Below are positions 10,003-20,492 of a DNA stretch of 64,000 nucleotides, in pieces (the first letter of the stretch is position 1; every line of letters begins with the position of its first letter). Below the pieces are notes generated by a model. That model did not search any database. It was not told where the DNA came from and was given only the letters and a program-made list of their open reading frames with translations. Both the position numbers and the translations under genes were made by a program. The stretch is from the NCBI GenBank assembly GCA_947495685.1, contig CANLZY010000005.1:1-64000 (forward strand), read 5' to 3'. Origin of the DNA: an uncultured Tropicimonas sp. GTDB lineage: Bacteria > Pseudomonadota > Alphaproteobacteria > Rhodobacterales > Rhodobacteraceae.

Positions 10003-12954
10003 ATGACTGAACACTCACCCAACGATATCTACCACGCCTCGAGCTTTCTGCAGGGGCAGAACGCTGAATACATCGAACAGCTGTACGCACGGTATGCACA
10101 GGACCCGTCTGCGGTCGATGCCGCCTGGGTTGAGTTCTTCGAACAGCTCGGCGACGCGGAGGCAGATGTTCGGGCCGAGGCAAGCGGACCAAGCTGGAGC
10201 CGCCCCAGCCTTTTTGTTGCCGACGAGCTGACTGCCGCGCTGACCGGCGAGTGGCCGGAGCCCGAGGTCAAGGAAGCTGGCAAGAAAATCAAGGCAAAGG
10301 CCGTCGAAAAAGGCGTGTCTGTGTCTGACGATCAGATCAAGCGCGCCGTTCTGGATTCCATCCGGGCGCTGATGATCATCCGCGCCTACCGGATCCGGGG
10401 GCATCTGGTTGCCGATCTCGATCCGCTGAAGATGCATGAGCGGACGCCACATCCGGAGCTGGACCCGGCGACCTATGGCTTCACCGACGCCGACATGGAC
10501 CGGCCGATCTTCATCGACAACGTGCTGGGCCTGCAGGTGGCCTCGATGCGCGAGATCCTCGATATCGTGAAGCGCACCTATTGCGGCACCTTTGCACTTC
10601 AATACATGCACATCTCGGACCCCGAGCAAGCTGCCTGGCTGAAGGAGCGGATCGAGGGCTTCGGCAAGGAGATCCAGTTTACCCGCGAAGGACGCCGCGC
10701 GATCCTGAACAAGCTGGTCGAGGCCGAGGGCTTCGAGAAGTTCCTGCATGTCAAGTACATGGGCACCAAGCGCTTTGGCCTGGACGGCGGTGAATCCCTG
10801 ATCCCGGCGATGGAGCAGATCATCAAGCGCGGCGGCGCGCTCGGCGTCACCGACGTGGTGATGGGCATGCCCCACCGTGGGCGCCTGTCGGTGCTGGCCA
10901 ACGTGCTCAGCAAGCCCTACCGCGCCATCTTCAACGAATTCCAGGGCGGCAGCTTCAAGCCCGAGGACGTCGACGGTTCCGGCGATGTGAAATACCACCT
11001 CGGGGCCTCCTCTGACCGCGAGTTCGACGGCAACACGGTGCACCTGTCGCTGACGGCCAACCCCTCGCACCTCGAGGCGGTGAACCCGGTGGTTCTGGGC
11101 AAGTCGCGTGCCAAGCAGGACCAGAACAAGGACGCCACGCGCACCAGCGTTATCCCGATCCTGCTGCACGGAGACGCCGCGTTTGCCGGCCAGGGCGTTG
11201 TCGCGGAGTGCTTCGGTCTGTCGGGCCTCAAGGGCCACCGGACGGGCGGCACGATCCACATCGTCGTGAACAACCAGATCGGCTTTACCACGGCGCCGCA
11301 TTTCTCGCGCTCTTCGCCGTACCCGACCGACAACGCGCTGGTGGTCGAGGCGCCGATTTTCCACGTCAACGGCGACGACCCCGAAGCCGTGGTGCATGCC
11401 GCCAGGGTTGCGACCGAGTTCCGTCAGAAGTTCCAGAAAGACGTCGTGATCGACATCTTCTGTTACCGCCGGTTCGGTCACAACGAGGGCGACGAGCCCA
11501 TGTTCACCAACCCGTTGATGTACAACAACATCAAGAAACACCGGACGACGCTGGCGCTCTACACGGAGCGGCTGGTCAAGGATGGCCTCATCCCCGAGGG
11601 GGAAATCGAGGACATGAAGGCGGCGTTCCAGGCGCATCTGAACGACGAGTTCGAGGCCGGCAAGGAATTCAAGCCCAACAAGGCGGACTGGCTGGACGGA
11701 CGCTGGTCGCACCTGAACCGTGAAGGCGACCAGTACCAGCGCGGCCAGACGGCGATTGCGGCCGAAACCTTTGACGCGGTTGGTCGCTCGCTGGTCTCCG
11801 CCCCCGATGGATTTCCGCTGCACAAGACGGTGGGCCGGCTGCTCGACGCCAAGGCCACGATGTTCGAGACCGGCAAGGGGTTCGACTGGGCCACGGGCGA
11901 GGCGTTGGCGTTCGGCTCGTTGCTCACCGAAGGTTACCCGGTGCGCCTGTCCGGTCAGGACTCGACCCGCGGCACCTTCTCGCAACGGCATTCCGGAATC
12001 ATCAACCAGGAGACGGAAGAACGCTATTACCCGCTCAACCACATTCGGGACGGTCAGGCACAATACGAGGTCATCGACTCGATGCTCTCCGAATACGCCG
12101 TGCTTGGTTTCGAATATGGCTATTCGCTGGCTGAACCGAACGCGCTGACCCTCTGGGAAGCTCAGTTCGGCGACTTTGCCAACGGTGCACAGATCATGTT
12201 CGATCAGTTCATCTCCTCGGGCGAAAGCAAGTGGTTGCGGATGTCGGGCCTCGTGATGCTGCTGCCGCATGGTTTCGAAGGGCAGGGGCCGGAGCACTCA
12301 TCCGCCCGTCTGGAGCGGTTCCTGCAAAGCTGCGGCCAGGACAACTGGATCGTTGCCAACTGCTCGACGCCGGCGAACTATTTCCACATCCTGCGCCGCC
12401 AGTTGCATCGTTCCTTCCGCAAGCCGCTGGTTCTGATGACGCCGAAATCGCTGTTGCGTCACAAGTTCTGCATTTCCGACCGGGAAGATTTTGTCGAAGG
12501 ATCGTCCTTCCACCGGGTCCTCTGGGACGACGCGGAGCGTGGCCACTCCGACACCCAGCTGAAACCGGACGCCGAGATCAAGCGGGTCGTGATGTGTTCG
12601 GGCAAGGTCTACTACGACCTGCTGGAAGAGCGCGATGCCCGCGGCATCGACGATGTCTACCTGCTGCGCATCGAGCAGTTCTATCCCTTCCCGGCGATCT
12701 CGCTGGTCAAGGAGCTCGAACGCTTCAAGGGGGCCGAAATGGTCTGGTGTCAGGAAGAACCCAAGAACCAGGGTGCCTGGACCTTCATCGAGCCCAATAT
12801 CGAGTGGGTCCTGACCCGTATCAAGGCCAAGAACAAGCGTCCGTCCTACGCCGGGCGCTCGGCCTCTGCCTCGCCGGCGACCGGCCTGGCCTCCATGCAC
12901 AAAGCACAGCAAGCCGCGCTCATCGACGAAGCGCTGACCATCGAAGGAAAGTAA
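10003..12954 (+). CDS. sucA: 2-oxoglutarate dehydrogenase E1 component
   Basis: A 983-residue thiamine-diphosphate enzyme that decarboxylates 2-oxoglutarate and passes the succinyl group to lipoyl-E2. The N-terminal E2-binding segment ([19 protein letters not shown]) is present, as are the conserved [14 protein letters not shown], the ThDP/Mg site [13 protein letters not shown] with NNQIGFTT about 30 residues on, and the C-terminal transketolase-like half with [13 protein letters not shown]. Full family length. The stop is 4 bp before sucB, whose SD is inside the sucA end, so translation is coupled. Confidence 0.98.
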   Translation: MTEHSPNDIYHASSFLQGQNAEYIEQLYARYAQDPSAVDAAWVEFFEQLGDAEADVRAEASGPSWSRPSLFVADELTAALTGEWPEPEVKEAGKKIKAKAVEKGVSVSDDQIKRAVLDSIRALMIIRAYRIRGHLVADLDPLKMHERTPHPELDPATYGFTDADMDRPIFIDNVLGLQVASMREILDIVKRTYCGTFALQYMHISDPEQAAWLKERIEGFGKEIQFTREGRRAILNKLVEAEGFEKFLHVKYMGTKRFGLDGGESLIPAMEQIIKRGGALGVTDVVMGMPHRGRLSVLANVLSKPYRAIFNEFQGGSFKPEDVDGSGDVKYHLGASSDREFDGNTVHLSLTANPSHLEAVNPVVLGKSRAKQDQNKDATRTSVIPILLHGDAAFAGQGVVAECFGLSGLKGHRTGGTIHIVVNNQIGFTTAPHFSRSSPYPTDNALVVEAPIFHVNGDDPEAVVHAARVATEFRQKFQKDVVIDIFCYRRFGHNEGDEPMFTNPLMYNNIKKHRTTLALYTERLVKDGLIPEGEIEDMKAAFQAHLNDEFEAGKEFKPNKADWLDGRWSHLNREGDQYQRGQTAIAAETFDAVGRSLVSAPDGFPLHKTVGRLLDAKATMFETGKGFDWATGEALAFGSLLTEGYPVRLSGQDSTRGTFSQRHSGIINQETEERYYPLNHIRDGQAQYEVIDSMLSEYAVLGFEYGYSLAEPNALTLWEAQFGDFANGAQIMFDQFISSGESKWLRMSGLVMLLPHGFEGQGPEHSSARLERFLQSCGQDNWIVANCSTPANYFHILRRQLHRSFRKPLVLMTPKSLLRHKFCISDREDFVEGSSFHRVLWDDAERGHSDTQLKPDAEIKRVVMCSGKVYYDLLEERDARGIDDVYLLRIEQFYPFPAISLVKELERFKGAEMVWCQEEPKNQGAWTFIEPNIEWVLTRIKAKNKRPSYAGRSASASPATGLASMHKAQQAALIDEALTIEGK

Positions 12955-12958
12955 GACA

Positions 12959-14458
12959 ATGACCATTGAAGTCCGCGTCCCCACCCTGGGCGAAAGCGTC
13001 ACCGAGGCCACTGTTGCCACATGGTTCAAGAGGCCCGGCGATGCTGTCGCTGTCGACGAGATGCTCTGCGAACTGGAAACCGACAAGGTGACCGTCGAGG
13101 TTCCTGCGCCGTCTGCCGGAACCCTGGGCGAGATCGTTGCCGCCGAAGGCGAGACCGTTGGCGTTGATGCCCTCCTGGCGACCATCGCCGAGGGTGCCGG
13201 GGCAGCTGCCGCCACGCCGGCACCGGCCTCCGCCAAGGCCGCCGCGCCCGCGCCGACCGCTGCAGGTGGCGCGTCTGTCGACGTCATGGTCCCGACCCTG
13301 GGGGAAAGCGTCACCGAGGCAACCGTCTCCACCTGGTTCAAGGCCGTTGGCGATGCCGTTGCCCAGGACGAGATGCTCTGTGAACTGGAAACCGACAAGG
13401 TATCTGTCGAGGTGCCCGCCCCGGCGGCGGGTGTCTTGACCGAGATCGTGGCCGCCGAAGGTGCCACTGTCGATGCCGCGGCAAAACTGGCGGTGATTTC
13501 AGCTGGCGACGGCGCGGTTGTTGCAGCCGCGGCGCCCGCACCGGCGGTGGCAGCGGCCGCTCCGGCTGGCAAGGACGTCGCCGATGCGCCGTCTGCCCGC
13601 AAGCTGATGGCCGAAAAGGGCCTGTCGTCCGATCAGGTCCAGGGCTCCGGCCGTGATGGCCGCGTGATGAAGGATGACGTGCTCAAGGCACTGTCCGCGC
13701 CTGCCGCCGCGGCACCGGCACCTGCCGCCCCGCGCGCCCCGGTGCCAGCCGAGGACGCCGCCCGCGAAGAGCGGGTCAAGATGACCCGCCTGCGCCAGAC
13801 CATCGCCAAGCGCCTGAAGGACAGCCAGAACACCGCAGCCATGCTGACCACTTACAACGAGGTGGACATGACCGAGGTCATGGGGCTGCGCAATCTCTAC
13901 AAGGACGAGTTCGAAAAGCGCCACGGCGTCCGTCTCGGCTTCATGTCCTTCTTCACCAAGGCCTGCTGCTACGCGCTGAAGGAAGTGCCCGAAGTCAACG
14001 CCGAGATCGACGGCACCGAGGTTGTCTACAAGAACTTCGTGCACATGGGCATTGCCGCCGGTACGCCCACCGGCCTGGTTGTTCCGGTCATCCGTGACGC
14101 CGACAAGATGGGCTTTGCCGAGATCGAGGCCGCCATCGCCGAGAAAGGCCGCCGCGCCCGCGACGGAAAACTGTCGATGGCCGAAATGCAGGGTGGCACC
14201 TTCACCATCTCCAACGGTGGCGTCTACGGTTCGCTGATGTCCTCGCCGATCCTCAACCCGCCGCAATCCGGCATCCTCGGCATGCACAAGATCCAGCAGC
14301 GCCCGATGGTCATCAACGGCGAGATCGTTGCCCGCCCCATGATGTACTTGGCGCTCAGCTACGATCACCGCATCGTCGACGGCAAGGGCGCGGTGACCTT
14401 CCTCGTGAAGATCAAGGAATCGCTCGAGGATCCGCGTCGCCTCCTGATGGACCTGTAA
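12959..14458 (+). CDS. sucB: Dihydrolipoamide succinyltransferase (2-OGDH E2) with two lipoyl domains
   Basis: A 499-residue E2. Two near-identical lipoyl domains are seen, with lipoyl lysines at 43 (ETDKVTVEV) and 147 (ETDKVSVEV), joined by Ala/Pro-rich linkers. The peripheral E3-binding domain follows at about 209-245 ([20 protein letters not shown]), then the catalytic domain from about 275 with the active-site HRIVDG (His470, Asp474). The common E. coli-type SucB has one lipoyl domain, so this is the longer form. It forms the core of the complex with SucA and LpdA encoded on either side. Confidence 0.97.
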   Translation: MTIEVRVPTLGESVTEATVATWFKRPGDAVAVDEMLCELETDKVTVEVPAPSAGTLGEIVAAEGETVGVDALLATIAEGAGAAAATPAPASAKAAAPAPTAAGGASVDVMVPTLGESVTEATVSTWFKAVGDAVAQDEMLCELETDKVSVEVPAPAAGVLTEIVAAEGATVDAAAKLAVISAGDGAVVAAAAPAPAVAAAAPAGKDVADAPSARKLMAEKGLSSDQVQGSGRDGRVMKDDVLKALSAPAAAAPAPAAPRAPVPAEDAAREERVKMTRLRQTIAKRLKDSQNTAAMLTTYNEVDMTEVMGLRNLYKDEFEKRHGVRLGFMSFFTKACCYALKEVPEVNAEIDGTEVVYKNFVHMGIAAGTPTGLVVPVIRDADKMGFAEIEAAIAEKGRRARDGKLSMAEMQGGTFTISNGGVYGSLMSSPILNPPQSGILGMHKIQQRPMVINGEIVARPMMYLALSYDHRIVDGKGAVTFLVKIKESLEDPRRLLMDL

Positions 14459-14466
14459 TCCGGACA

Positions 14467-14500
14467 GCGGCCGCCGTGATGGCGGCCGCGCCTTCTTCTT
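14467..14500 (+). terminator. Hairpin after sucB, possible partial terminator
   Basis: A perfect 9-bp stem GCGGCCGCC / GGCGGCCGC with loop GTGAT (14467-14489), followed by pyrimidine-rich CCTTCTTCTT. There is no clean U-run, so it may attenuate rather than end transcription before lpdA. Confidence 0.5.
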
Positions 14501-14556
14501 GGTGAAAATACCCTCGGGGGGAGGCGCCGAAGGGCGCCAGGGGCAGACAGCCCCTC
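14494..14556. repeat. Putative dispersed Rhodobacteraceae double-hairpin repeat
   Basis: TTCTTGGTGAAAATACCCTC and a G-run are followed by two small hairpins: GGCGCC-GAAG-GGCGCC (14523-14538) and GGGGC-AGACA-GCCCC (14540-14554). I recall very similar 'GGTGAAAATAC...GGGG' units scattered between genes of this family. Only one copy is obvious in the window, so the repeat status rests on recall. It occupies most of the sucB-lpdA gap. Confidence 0.45.
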
Positions 14557-14595
14557 CATGGCACCTGCCGCCCGCCCGACACAAAGGAGCCTCCC

Positions 14596-15990
14596 ATGGC
14601 AAGCTATGACGTCATCGTAATCGGCAGTGGCCCCGGCGGCTATGTCTGCGCCATCCGTTGCGCCCAGCTGGGCCTCAAGACCGCATGCGTCGAAGGTCGT
14701 GACACCCTCGGTGGGACCTGCCTCAATGTCGGGTGTATCCCCTCCAAGGCCCTGCTGCATTCCAGCCACCTGCTGCACGAGGCAGAGCACAACTTTGCCG
14801 CCATGGGGCTCAAGGGCAAGTCGCCTTCGGTCGACTGGAAGCAGATGCTCGCCTACAAGGATGACGTGATCGGGCAGAACACCAAGGGCATCGAGTTCCT
14901 GTTCAAGAAGAACAAGATCGACTGGCTCAAGGGCTGGGGTTCAATCCCCGCTGCCGGCAAGGTGCAGGTGGGCGACGAGGTCCACGACGCCAAGCATATC
15001 ATCATCGCCTCCGGTTCGGCTGCGGCGTCGATCCCCGGCGCAGAGGTCGAGATCGATGAGAAGATCGTCGTGACCTCCACCGGTGCGCTTGAACTGCCCA
15101 AGATCCCCAAGAAGATGGTCGTTGTCGGTGGTGGCGTGATCGGGCTGGAGCTCGGCTCTGTCTACAAGCGCCTCGGATCCGACGTCACCGTGATCGAATT
15201 CATGGATGGCATCACGCCCGGCGCCGATGCGGAGGTCGCCCGCAGCTTCCTGAAGATCCTCAAGAAGCAGGGCATGGAAATCATCACGGGTGCCGCCGTA
15301 TCCAAGGTCGAAACGCTCAAGACAAAGGCCAAGGTCAGCTACAAGATGCGCAAGGACGACAGCGAGCATCAGATGGATGCCGATGTTGTACTGGTCGCCA
15401 CCGGGCGCGTGCCGTTCACCGACGGGCTTGGCCTCGCGGCCTTGGGCGTGGCGATGTCCAAACGCGGTCAGATCGAGGTGGATGCCAGTTATCGCACCAA
15501 CGTGCCGGGCGTCTACGCCATCGGCGACGTGATCGATGGCCCGATGCTGGCGCACAAGGCCGAGGACGAGGGCGGTGCCGTGGCCGAGATGATCGCGGGC
15601 CAGAAGCCGCACATCGACTACAACCTCATCCCTGGCGTGATCTACACCACGCCCGAGGTCGCGTCCGTCGGGGCCACCGAGGAACAGCTGAAGGAGGCTG
15701 GTCGCGCCTACAAGGTCGGCAAGTTCTCGTTCATGGGCAATGGCCGGGCAAAGGCGGTGATGCAGGCGGACGGTTTCGTCAAGATGCTGGCGGACAAGGA
15801 CACCGATCGCGTCCTCGGCTGTCACATCATCGGACCTGCTGCTGGCGACCTGATCCACGAGATCTGCGTTGCGATGGAGTTTGGTGCATCGGCCGAAGAC
15901 ATTGCCCGGACCTGCCACGCGCACCCGACCTTCTCCGAAGCCGTCCGCGAAGCGGCCCTGGCCTGTGGAAGCGGTGCAATTCACGCCTGA
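14596..15990 (+). CDS. lpdA: Dihydrolipoamide dehydrogenase (E3)
   Basis: A 464-residue flavoprotein disulfide reductase that reoxidises E2 dihydrolipoamide with NAD. The FAD-binding [10 protein letters not shown] is at residues 10-19, the redox-active pair Cys42/Cys47 is in [13 protein letters not shown], the NAD-binding [17 protein letters not shown] is in the middle, and the catalytic His443-Glu448 is in HPTFSE. AAGGAG lies 8 nt upstream of the start. It is the last gene of the TCA block and is followed by a strong terminator. Confidence 0.98.
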   Translation: MASYDVIVIGSGPGGYVCAIRCAQLGLKTACVEGRDTLGGTCLNVGCIPSKALLHSSHLLHEAEHNFAAMGLKGKSPSVDWKQMLAYKDDVIGQNTKGIEFLFKKNKIDWLKGWGSIPAAGKVQVGDEVHDAKHIIIASGSAAASIPGAEVEIDEKIVVTSTGALELPKIPKKMVVVGGGVIGLELGSVYKRLGSDVTVIEFMDGITPGADAEVARSFLKILKKQGMEIITGAAVSKVETLKTKAKVSYKMRKDDSEHQMDADVVLVATGRVPFTDGLGLAALGVAMSKRGQIEVDASYRTNVPGVYAIGDVIDGPMLAHKAEDEGGAVAEMIAGQKPHIDYNLIPGVIYTTPEVASVGATEEQLKEAGRAYKVGKFSFMGNGRAKAVMQADGFVKMLADKDTDRVLGCHIIGPAAGDLIHEICVAMEFGASAEDIARTCHAHPTFSEAVREAALACGSGAIHA

Positions 15991-16101
15991 TGCGTGCCGT
16001 GCGTCCGGGGCGGATACCGCTCCCGGGCCAGCCTGGAATACTCCTGCGCAACAGGGGCTCCGAAAGTGACGCCTCCCTTGTCGTTGGGCAGGATGCAGAA
16101 C

Positions 16102-16136
16102 GGCCTGTCGCGTTTTCGCGACAGGCCTTTGTTTTT
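16102..16136 (+). terminator. Intrinsic terminator of lpdA
   Basis: A perfect 11-bp stem GGCCTGTCGCG / CGCGACAGGCC with a TTTT loop, followed by TTTGTTTTT. Confidence 0.93.
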
Positions 16137-16609
16137 GCTCCGGAAATGGCCGTCATCCATGACGCCTCGAACTGCAAGTGCGCGAAAAGCTTTCTCGCAG
16201 AAGCGCATTCGCCCCTGTTGTGGGGGCACTTTCGAACATCGAAAGGTTTTCTTCTGGTGTTGGAATTCGAACCAATATCGCCGCACCGCAAACTTGAATG
16301 CCCTCCCGAGCAGGGAATGTGGAAAACGAAAGTCAGATCGTATCCGTCACTGTGAGCTCCAAGTCTGGCGGCTCTTTTCGGAGCGGGTCCCTGGCAGGAA
16401 GTCATCCACGCCGGTGATCCTGTGGTCTGGAATGCGGGTGAGCCTTTCGGCATCTACTGGGTGGTCCGCTTTGTTCCCCCTGTTCTGATCCCCCATCCGT
16501 TCTGACGCGACAATGTGGGCGCTTTGTTGGGGGCAGTCAGCGCGTTTTCAAGGCATGGTCGGAGGAGGAGAGTGCCGGGCAATTTCCTCATCCTGCGGTC
16601 TTCCTCGGA
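16137..16609. other. Intergenic region between lpdA and the TPR regulator gene
   Basis: About 470 bp between the lpdA terminator and the end of the minus-strand regulator gene. The open frames here have no start signal or recognisable sequence; I see no supported feature. Confidence 0.5.
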
Positions 16610-18007
16610 TCAGCCCGCGTTTCGCAGGGCGGCGATGAGTTCGTCGGCATGTGCGGGGTCTCGATACAGAGAACGAAACAGTGCATCTATCGGGAAGCTC
16701 GGCCAGGCTGCGTCAAGCAGGTTCAGCATCTCCTCTGCGCTGTTGGCATCACCGAGCCTTGAATGGATCGCGATCAGGTAGCCGAGCGAGATCGGGCTGA
16801 TCGGATCGCCTTCAAGAATGGACTCGTTGATCAGGCCGAGTGCCTCGGAAAAGTTCCCGAGGTGGAACTCGGCCGAGGCCTGAATGCTCTTGTTGGGAAA
16901 GTAGTCGCCGGGCACCATGATCTCGGCAGCGCGCCGAGCCATTTCAATGGCTCTTTCGAAATTGCCGTCGAACAGGGAAATCAGGGCGTCCATGTTCAGG
17001 GCATGGACATCGGCCGGATCAAGTGACGTCGCGCGTTCGGATTGCTGCCGCGCACTTTTGAAGTCCCGTTTTACCTGAGCGACAAGGGCCGCGGCGGAGT
17101 GGCTCCAGCTCTGATCGATCCCGAGTTCGAGAGCGCGCGACGCCATGGCATCCGCCTCCTGCAACAGTCTGTCGCGTTCGTTGCCCGGCGGGCGCGTGAT
17201 CGCGATGAGTGCCTTGCTCTCGGCGGCCCCGGCATAGCCCGCGAAATAGTTTCCATCCATCTCGATGACCAGTTCAAACATGAGCAATACCGCGTCCTGC
17301 CACTTTGGCTCGAGCGCCGGGAACTGAAGGCCACGCGCCTCATTTGCCAGGTTCGATGCCTGAAGGCGCGCCGGAGAGTTGGAGAAGAGCGCATTCCGCA
17401 CCGCCCGCGCTGTGGCATCGCCCGGATCTGGGGAGGTTGCTTCGGTGTCCGCGTGAACGGCCTCTCCGGGAGGATCCCCCGGGATACCGGCCAGCCACCA
17501 GAACAACACTGTCGCGATCATCGCCAGTGCCAACAACGCAATCAGTCCGACCGAGACCCGCCCCTTCGTTCCTTGCTGGACCGGCGCCACTTCCGGTCCC
17601 GGTTCCGCCGGCGTCGGAGCCTTCTCCCGACGGTCCGTGAAACGTGGTTCATAGCTTCCGGGCTGGAAGTTGATCCGCAGCTCGGCCTTGGCCCCAGAGC
17701 CTTCGTAGTATTTCTCCAGTCGTCGGCGCAGACGCCCGGCATCGACCCGGACCACAGCGACAGGGTCCCGCCCTTCGAGCGGAGACCGGCCGTAGACATC
17801 CTCGACAATCGTCTTGCCGCGAATACGATCTCCGCGCCCCTGCAGGGATTCCGTGACGACGTATTCAAGGAACGCCTGAACACGGCCTGCACCTGTGAAT
17901 TCCGGGCTGTCGAGAATCTCTCGCAGAGAGGCCAGGACCACCGTCGATTCCGGGGTAACATTTCTGCTTTTCAGGGGCGTTACGTCTTGCTCATCCGGGT
18001 TGGTCAC
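16610..18007 (-). CDS. Membrane-anchored wHTH-like/TPR protein (putative regulator)
   Basis: About 465 residues. The N-terminal ~110 residues (LREILDSPEFTGAGRVQAFL, then VRVDAGRLRRRLEKYY) match the DNA-binding-like domain found ahead of TPRs in many alphaproteobacterial regulators and adenylate-cyclase-like proteins. One membrane helix follows (about 150-172, SVGLIALLALAMIATVLFWW), then a C-terminal half of TPR-like helices (ALELGIDQSWSHSAAALVAQ, DPADVHALNMDALISLFDG). The fold suggests cytoplasmic DNA binding coupled to a periplasmic TPR sensor. I prefer GTG at 18007, which has AGGGGG upstream; a GTG at 18058 is also open but lacks an SD. It is divergent from the DUF3179/sulfatase cluster, which it may control. 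Confidence 0.65.
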   Translation of the reverse strand: MTNPDEQDVTPLKSRNVTPESTVVLASLREILDSPEFTGAGRVQAFLEYVVTESLQGRGDRIRGKTIVEDVYGRSPLEGRDPVAVVRVDAGRLRRRLEKYYEGSGAKAELRINFQPGSYEPRFTDRREKAPTPAEPGPEVAPVQQGTKGRVSVGLIALLALAMIATVLFWWLAGIPGDPPGEAVHADTEATSPDPGDATARAVRNALFSNSPARLQASNLANEARGLQFPALEPKWQDAVLLMFELVIEMDGNYFAGYAGAAESKALIAITRPPGNERDRLLQEADAMASRALELGIDQSWSHSAAALVAQVKRDFKSARQQSERATSLDPADVHALNMDALISLFDGNFERAIEMARRAAEIMVPGDYFPNKSIQASAEFHLGNFSEALGLINESILEGDPISPISLGYLIAIHSRLGDANSAEEMLNLLDAAWPSFPIDALFRSLYRDPAHADELIAALRNAG

Positions 18008-18058
18008 GATCGCCCCCTGAAACAGATTTCTCCGATAACCTACTGAAAGAAAAAACAC

Positions 18059-18068
18059 GTTACGTAAC
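18059..18068. promoter_or_regulatory. GTTACGTAAC palindrome upstream of the divergent regulator
   Basis: A perfect 10-bp palindrome in the 124-175 bp divergent region between the TPR regulator and the plus-strand cluster. The surrounding sequence is AT-rich compared with its neighbours, consistent with promoters. It is a candidate operator; nothing beyond position and symmetry supports it. Confidence 0.35.
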
Positions 18069-18182
18069 TAACTACCCTAAGAAACCTATAATTCAAGGGA
18101 AAGCCGATCAATATCCTTGGGGAGCGCCGCCGATGCCTACCGCACGGCGCAAGTCATTCCGGAACGAGATCGGGGAACCCAG

Positions 18183-18425
18183 ATGAACAGTTTCAAGCAC
18201 AATTTCGGCGACCATCTGGATCAGATCTGCCGGCTGCGTTCGAAAGATTCCGCCTTCGCGGAGATTTGCCGGGACTACGAGACATTGATGGAACTGATGC
18301 CGCTCGATGCGGATGACCCCACGAGCGAGGACGTCAACGAGAGCCTGGCAGGTCTCGAACAGGAAATCCGATCCTACCTGGGGCCGCCGGACAACCGCAC
18401 ATCCGACGCTTCCTCCACACGATAA
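18183..18425 (+). CDS. Hypothetical 80-aa acidic protein
   Basis: An 80-residue soluble protein (MNSFKHNFGDHLDQICRLRS...) rich in Asp/Glu, predicted all-helical, with no signal peptide or membrane segment. GGGGA stands about 10 nt before the ATG. It is the first gene of the plus-strand cluster and ends 29 bp before the DUF3179 gene. Not recognised beyond resemblance to small helical proteins of unknown function. Confidence 0.7.
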   Translation: MNSFKHNFGDHLDQICRLRSKDSAFAEICRDYETLMELMPLDADDPTSEDVNESLAGLEQEIRSYLGPPDNRTSDASSTR

Positions 18426-18454
18426 CCCGCCATTCACAGACAAGGTCACTGACA

Positions 18455-19708
18455 ATGCTCGCAAACATCCTCTTCTACGCCGGCTTCGTGGTTTCGCTGG
18501 GCATAGCCCTGCTCTACTTCCGCGATTTGGGCGACATCCCGCAGATGATCATGAAGACCAAGCGGGCCAATATCGATCGCTTCATCCGCAACGAATACAC
18601 GTTCCTGGGCGTGGGCTTCGGCGGCTGGCTGGTCATGGCCGTCACGCATTTCGGGTTCGGCGCCGGCCCGGGCTGGCTGTTCTGGATCTCCACCGTTCTG
18701 ACGGCGCTTCTGGTCGCGTTCACCTGGATCTACGTCCATATCGGCCTGCGCAACCAGAAAGAGAGCGCACAATACTACAGCATCGAGGAGGCGAAAGAAT
18801 TCGTCAGCCCGACGACACAGGTCATCGTGCTCGAAAAGAACGGCGTCGCACGGGCGCATCCGCAATCGCAGATCATGCGGCCCCACCTGGCCGGCACCGA
18901 GGAAGGGCTTGAAGGCTCCAACGTGGTGATGACTTTCTGCGCCATCGCCAATCTCGGGCTCGGCATGACACCGGAGGTCGAAGGCGAGAAGGTCGAACTG
19001 CAGGTGCTGGCCCAGCACGGCAACAACCTCGTGCTGCGGGACAACGTCACTGGCGAGCCGATCCAGCAGATCTATGGCTTCCGCGCCAAGGATGCCGATA
19101 CCACTGCGGATGGGCCGGCCTGTCCGCTGCGCCAAAGCCTGACGATGCAGCCCTGGCCGACTTTCCGAATGACCTTCCGCGGCTTCCAGAAGGCCTATCC
19201 AGAGGGAACGGTCTTCCTGAACAAGCCGCCGAAAAACCCGCTTCTGTGGCTGCTCGACTTCGCAATGGAAATGGCCTTTGTCGGGTCGATCCAGAAGCAC
19301 CACACCGAGGCAAAGCCGATCATGCAGAACCTCGAACACCCGATCGACCCGCGCCTGCCGACCAAGAGCTATGTCTGGGGCGTGAATGTCGGCTCCGACG
19401 CGAGTTGCTGGACCGATGATTTTGTCGTCGCCCAGGGCAATACCGTGAATGCGGTCGTTGGAGGACAGCCGCTGGTCGTCTCCTGGAGCCCGCTTTTCGA
19501 GAGCATGAATGTCTGGGTCAACGACACCGGTGCGGATGTCGCGGAGGTCGATGTCTATGGCAAGACGCCTGACGGCCATCAGCTCGTCCGCTCGTCGGAC
19601 GTGAAAGCCGGCCTCTTCTGGCATGTCTGGGCAGAGTTCTTCCCGCATACCGACATCAACCGGGTTGGTGATGTCGCCGCCGCTTCGACCGAGGAGGCTG
19701 CCGCGTGA
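18455..19708 (+). CDS. DUF3179-like membrane protein
   Basis: A 417-residue protein. Three hydrophobic segments occur near the N-terminus (about 1-22, 48-66, 73-95). From about 120 the sequence follows the DUF3179 pattern: VIVLEKNGVARAHPQSQIMR, then VVMTFCAIANLG, LVLRDNVTGEPIQQIYG and PEGTVFLN. DUF3179 proteins are of unknown function and often found near sulfatases or transporters. It is followed by a secreted protein and a sulfatase gene on the same strand. The family call is by pattern only; a short ORF after the stop (19706-19792) is probably not a gene. Confidence 0.65.
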   Translation: MLANILFYAGFVVSLGIALLYFRDLGDIPQMIMKTKRANIDRFIRNEYTFLGVGFGGWLVMAVTHFGFGAGPGWLFWISTVLTALLVAFTWIYVHIGLRNQKESAQYYSIEEAKEFVSPTTQVIVLEKNGVARAHPQSQIMRPHLAGTEEGLEGSNVVMTFCAIANLGLGMTPEVEGEKVELQVLAQHGNNLVLRDNVTGEPIQQIYGFRAKDADTTADGPACPLRQSLTMQPWPTFRMTFRGFQKAYPEGTVFLNKPPKNPLLWLLDFAMEMAFVGSIQKHHTEAKPIMQNLEHPIDPRLPTKSYVWGVNVGSDASCWTDDFVVAQGNTVNAVVGGQPLVVSWSPLFESMNVWVNDTGADVAEVDVYGKTPDGHQLVRSSDVKAGLFWHVWAEFFPHTDINRVGDVAAASTEEAAA

Positions 19709-19882
19709 GCGCGACTTCCTCTCCCACCCGGCGGCCCCTTGCAGCGTGCGAGGTGTTGCCGGCGATGGAGCGCGAGGCGCCGGCGAACTGAACACCGCCG
19801 GATCCGGACCGTGGCAGACCAACACCCATCGAAACCTCGGAAAACACTGGCCCACGTCAACTCAACAGTGACTGGAAAGACA

Positions 19883-20344
19883 ATGAACACCAACGCCATG
19901 AAGGCAGTTGTCGCTACTGCGTTTCTTTTCGCCCTCCCCGGGTTTGCCTCCGCCTGTACCGGCGTCGAGGACAACGCGCCCGAGATCTCCGAAACCTATG
20001 TCGATGACACCGGTCAGTTCCACGCCGTGGGTGCTGACGGTTGGCTCAGCTTCGGATTGGGTGATCAACTCGTCTACTTCGTCTGTCTTGTGGACAACGA
20101 GAATGACTACCTGATCGCGCAAAACGGGTCAGCCAACGACGTCGACTACGAACTCTACAGCCGTTTCGAGTGGTTTGTGGAAGGAGACCAACTCTACTTC
20201 TGCAACCAGGTGACCGACGCCGGCAGTCAGCCCGATGCGTTGGACTTCGCCGCGCTTCCTGCCGCCGATCAGGCGAAGCCGACCATGAGCGGATGCGGTG
20301 TCGACAACCAGGCGTGGAGCGCGCTACGGGTCGTTAATCCATAA
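19883..20344 (+). CDS. Secreted Cys-containing protein of unknown function
   Basis: A 153-residue protein with a signal peptide (AVVATAFLFALPGFASA, cleavage before CTGVED). The mature part is acidic and has four Cys, suggesting two disulfides in the periplasm. A repeated aromatic/Asp pattern (YVDDTGQFHAVGADGW, LVDNENDYLIAQNG) is visible, but no family is recognised. It lies between the DUF3179 and sulfatase genes, so a role with the sulfatase is possible but unproved. Confidence 0.7.
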   Translation: MNTNAMKAVVATAFLFALPGFASACTGVEDNAPEISETYVDDTGQFHAVGADGWLSFGLGDQLVYFVCLVDNENDYLIAQNGSANDVDYELYSRFEWFVEGDQLYFCNQVTDAGSQPDALDFAALPAADQAKPTMSGCGVDNQAWSALRVVNP

Positions 20345-20492
20345 GATACGGTCCAAGGCATCGAAAATGATCCTGACATTGCCTGCCGCACGTAGTGTCA
20401 GGAGAGCGATCAGAAGAACAGCAAACTCAGTGTGGCAGCTGACACTGAATATCTCAGCTCGAGACGACCTAACAAAGGGACGAAGACAACAC

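Noticed and set aside
9623-10006. Possible 127-aa gene upstream of sucA
   Set aside because: No SD, low-complexity Arg/Pro/Thr translation, and it overlaps the sucA start and SD.
10015-12297. 760-codon minus-strand frame inside sucA
   Set aside because: Shadow of the sucA coding strand in GC-rich DNA; no SD or domain.
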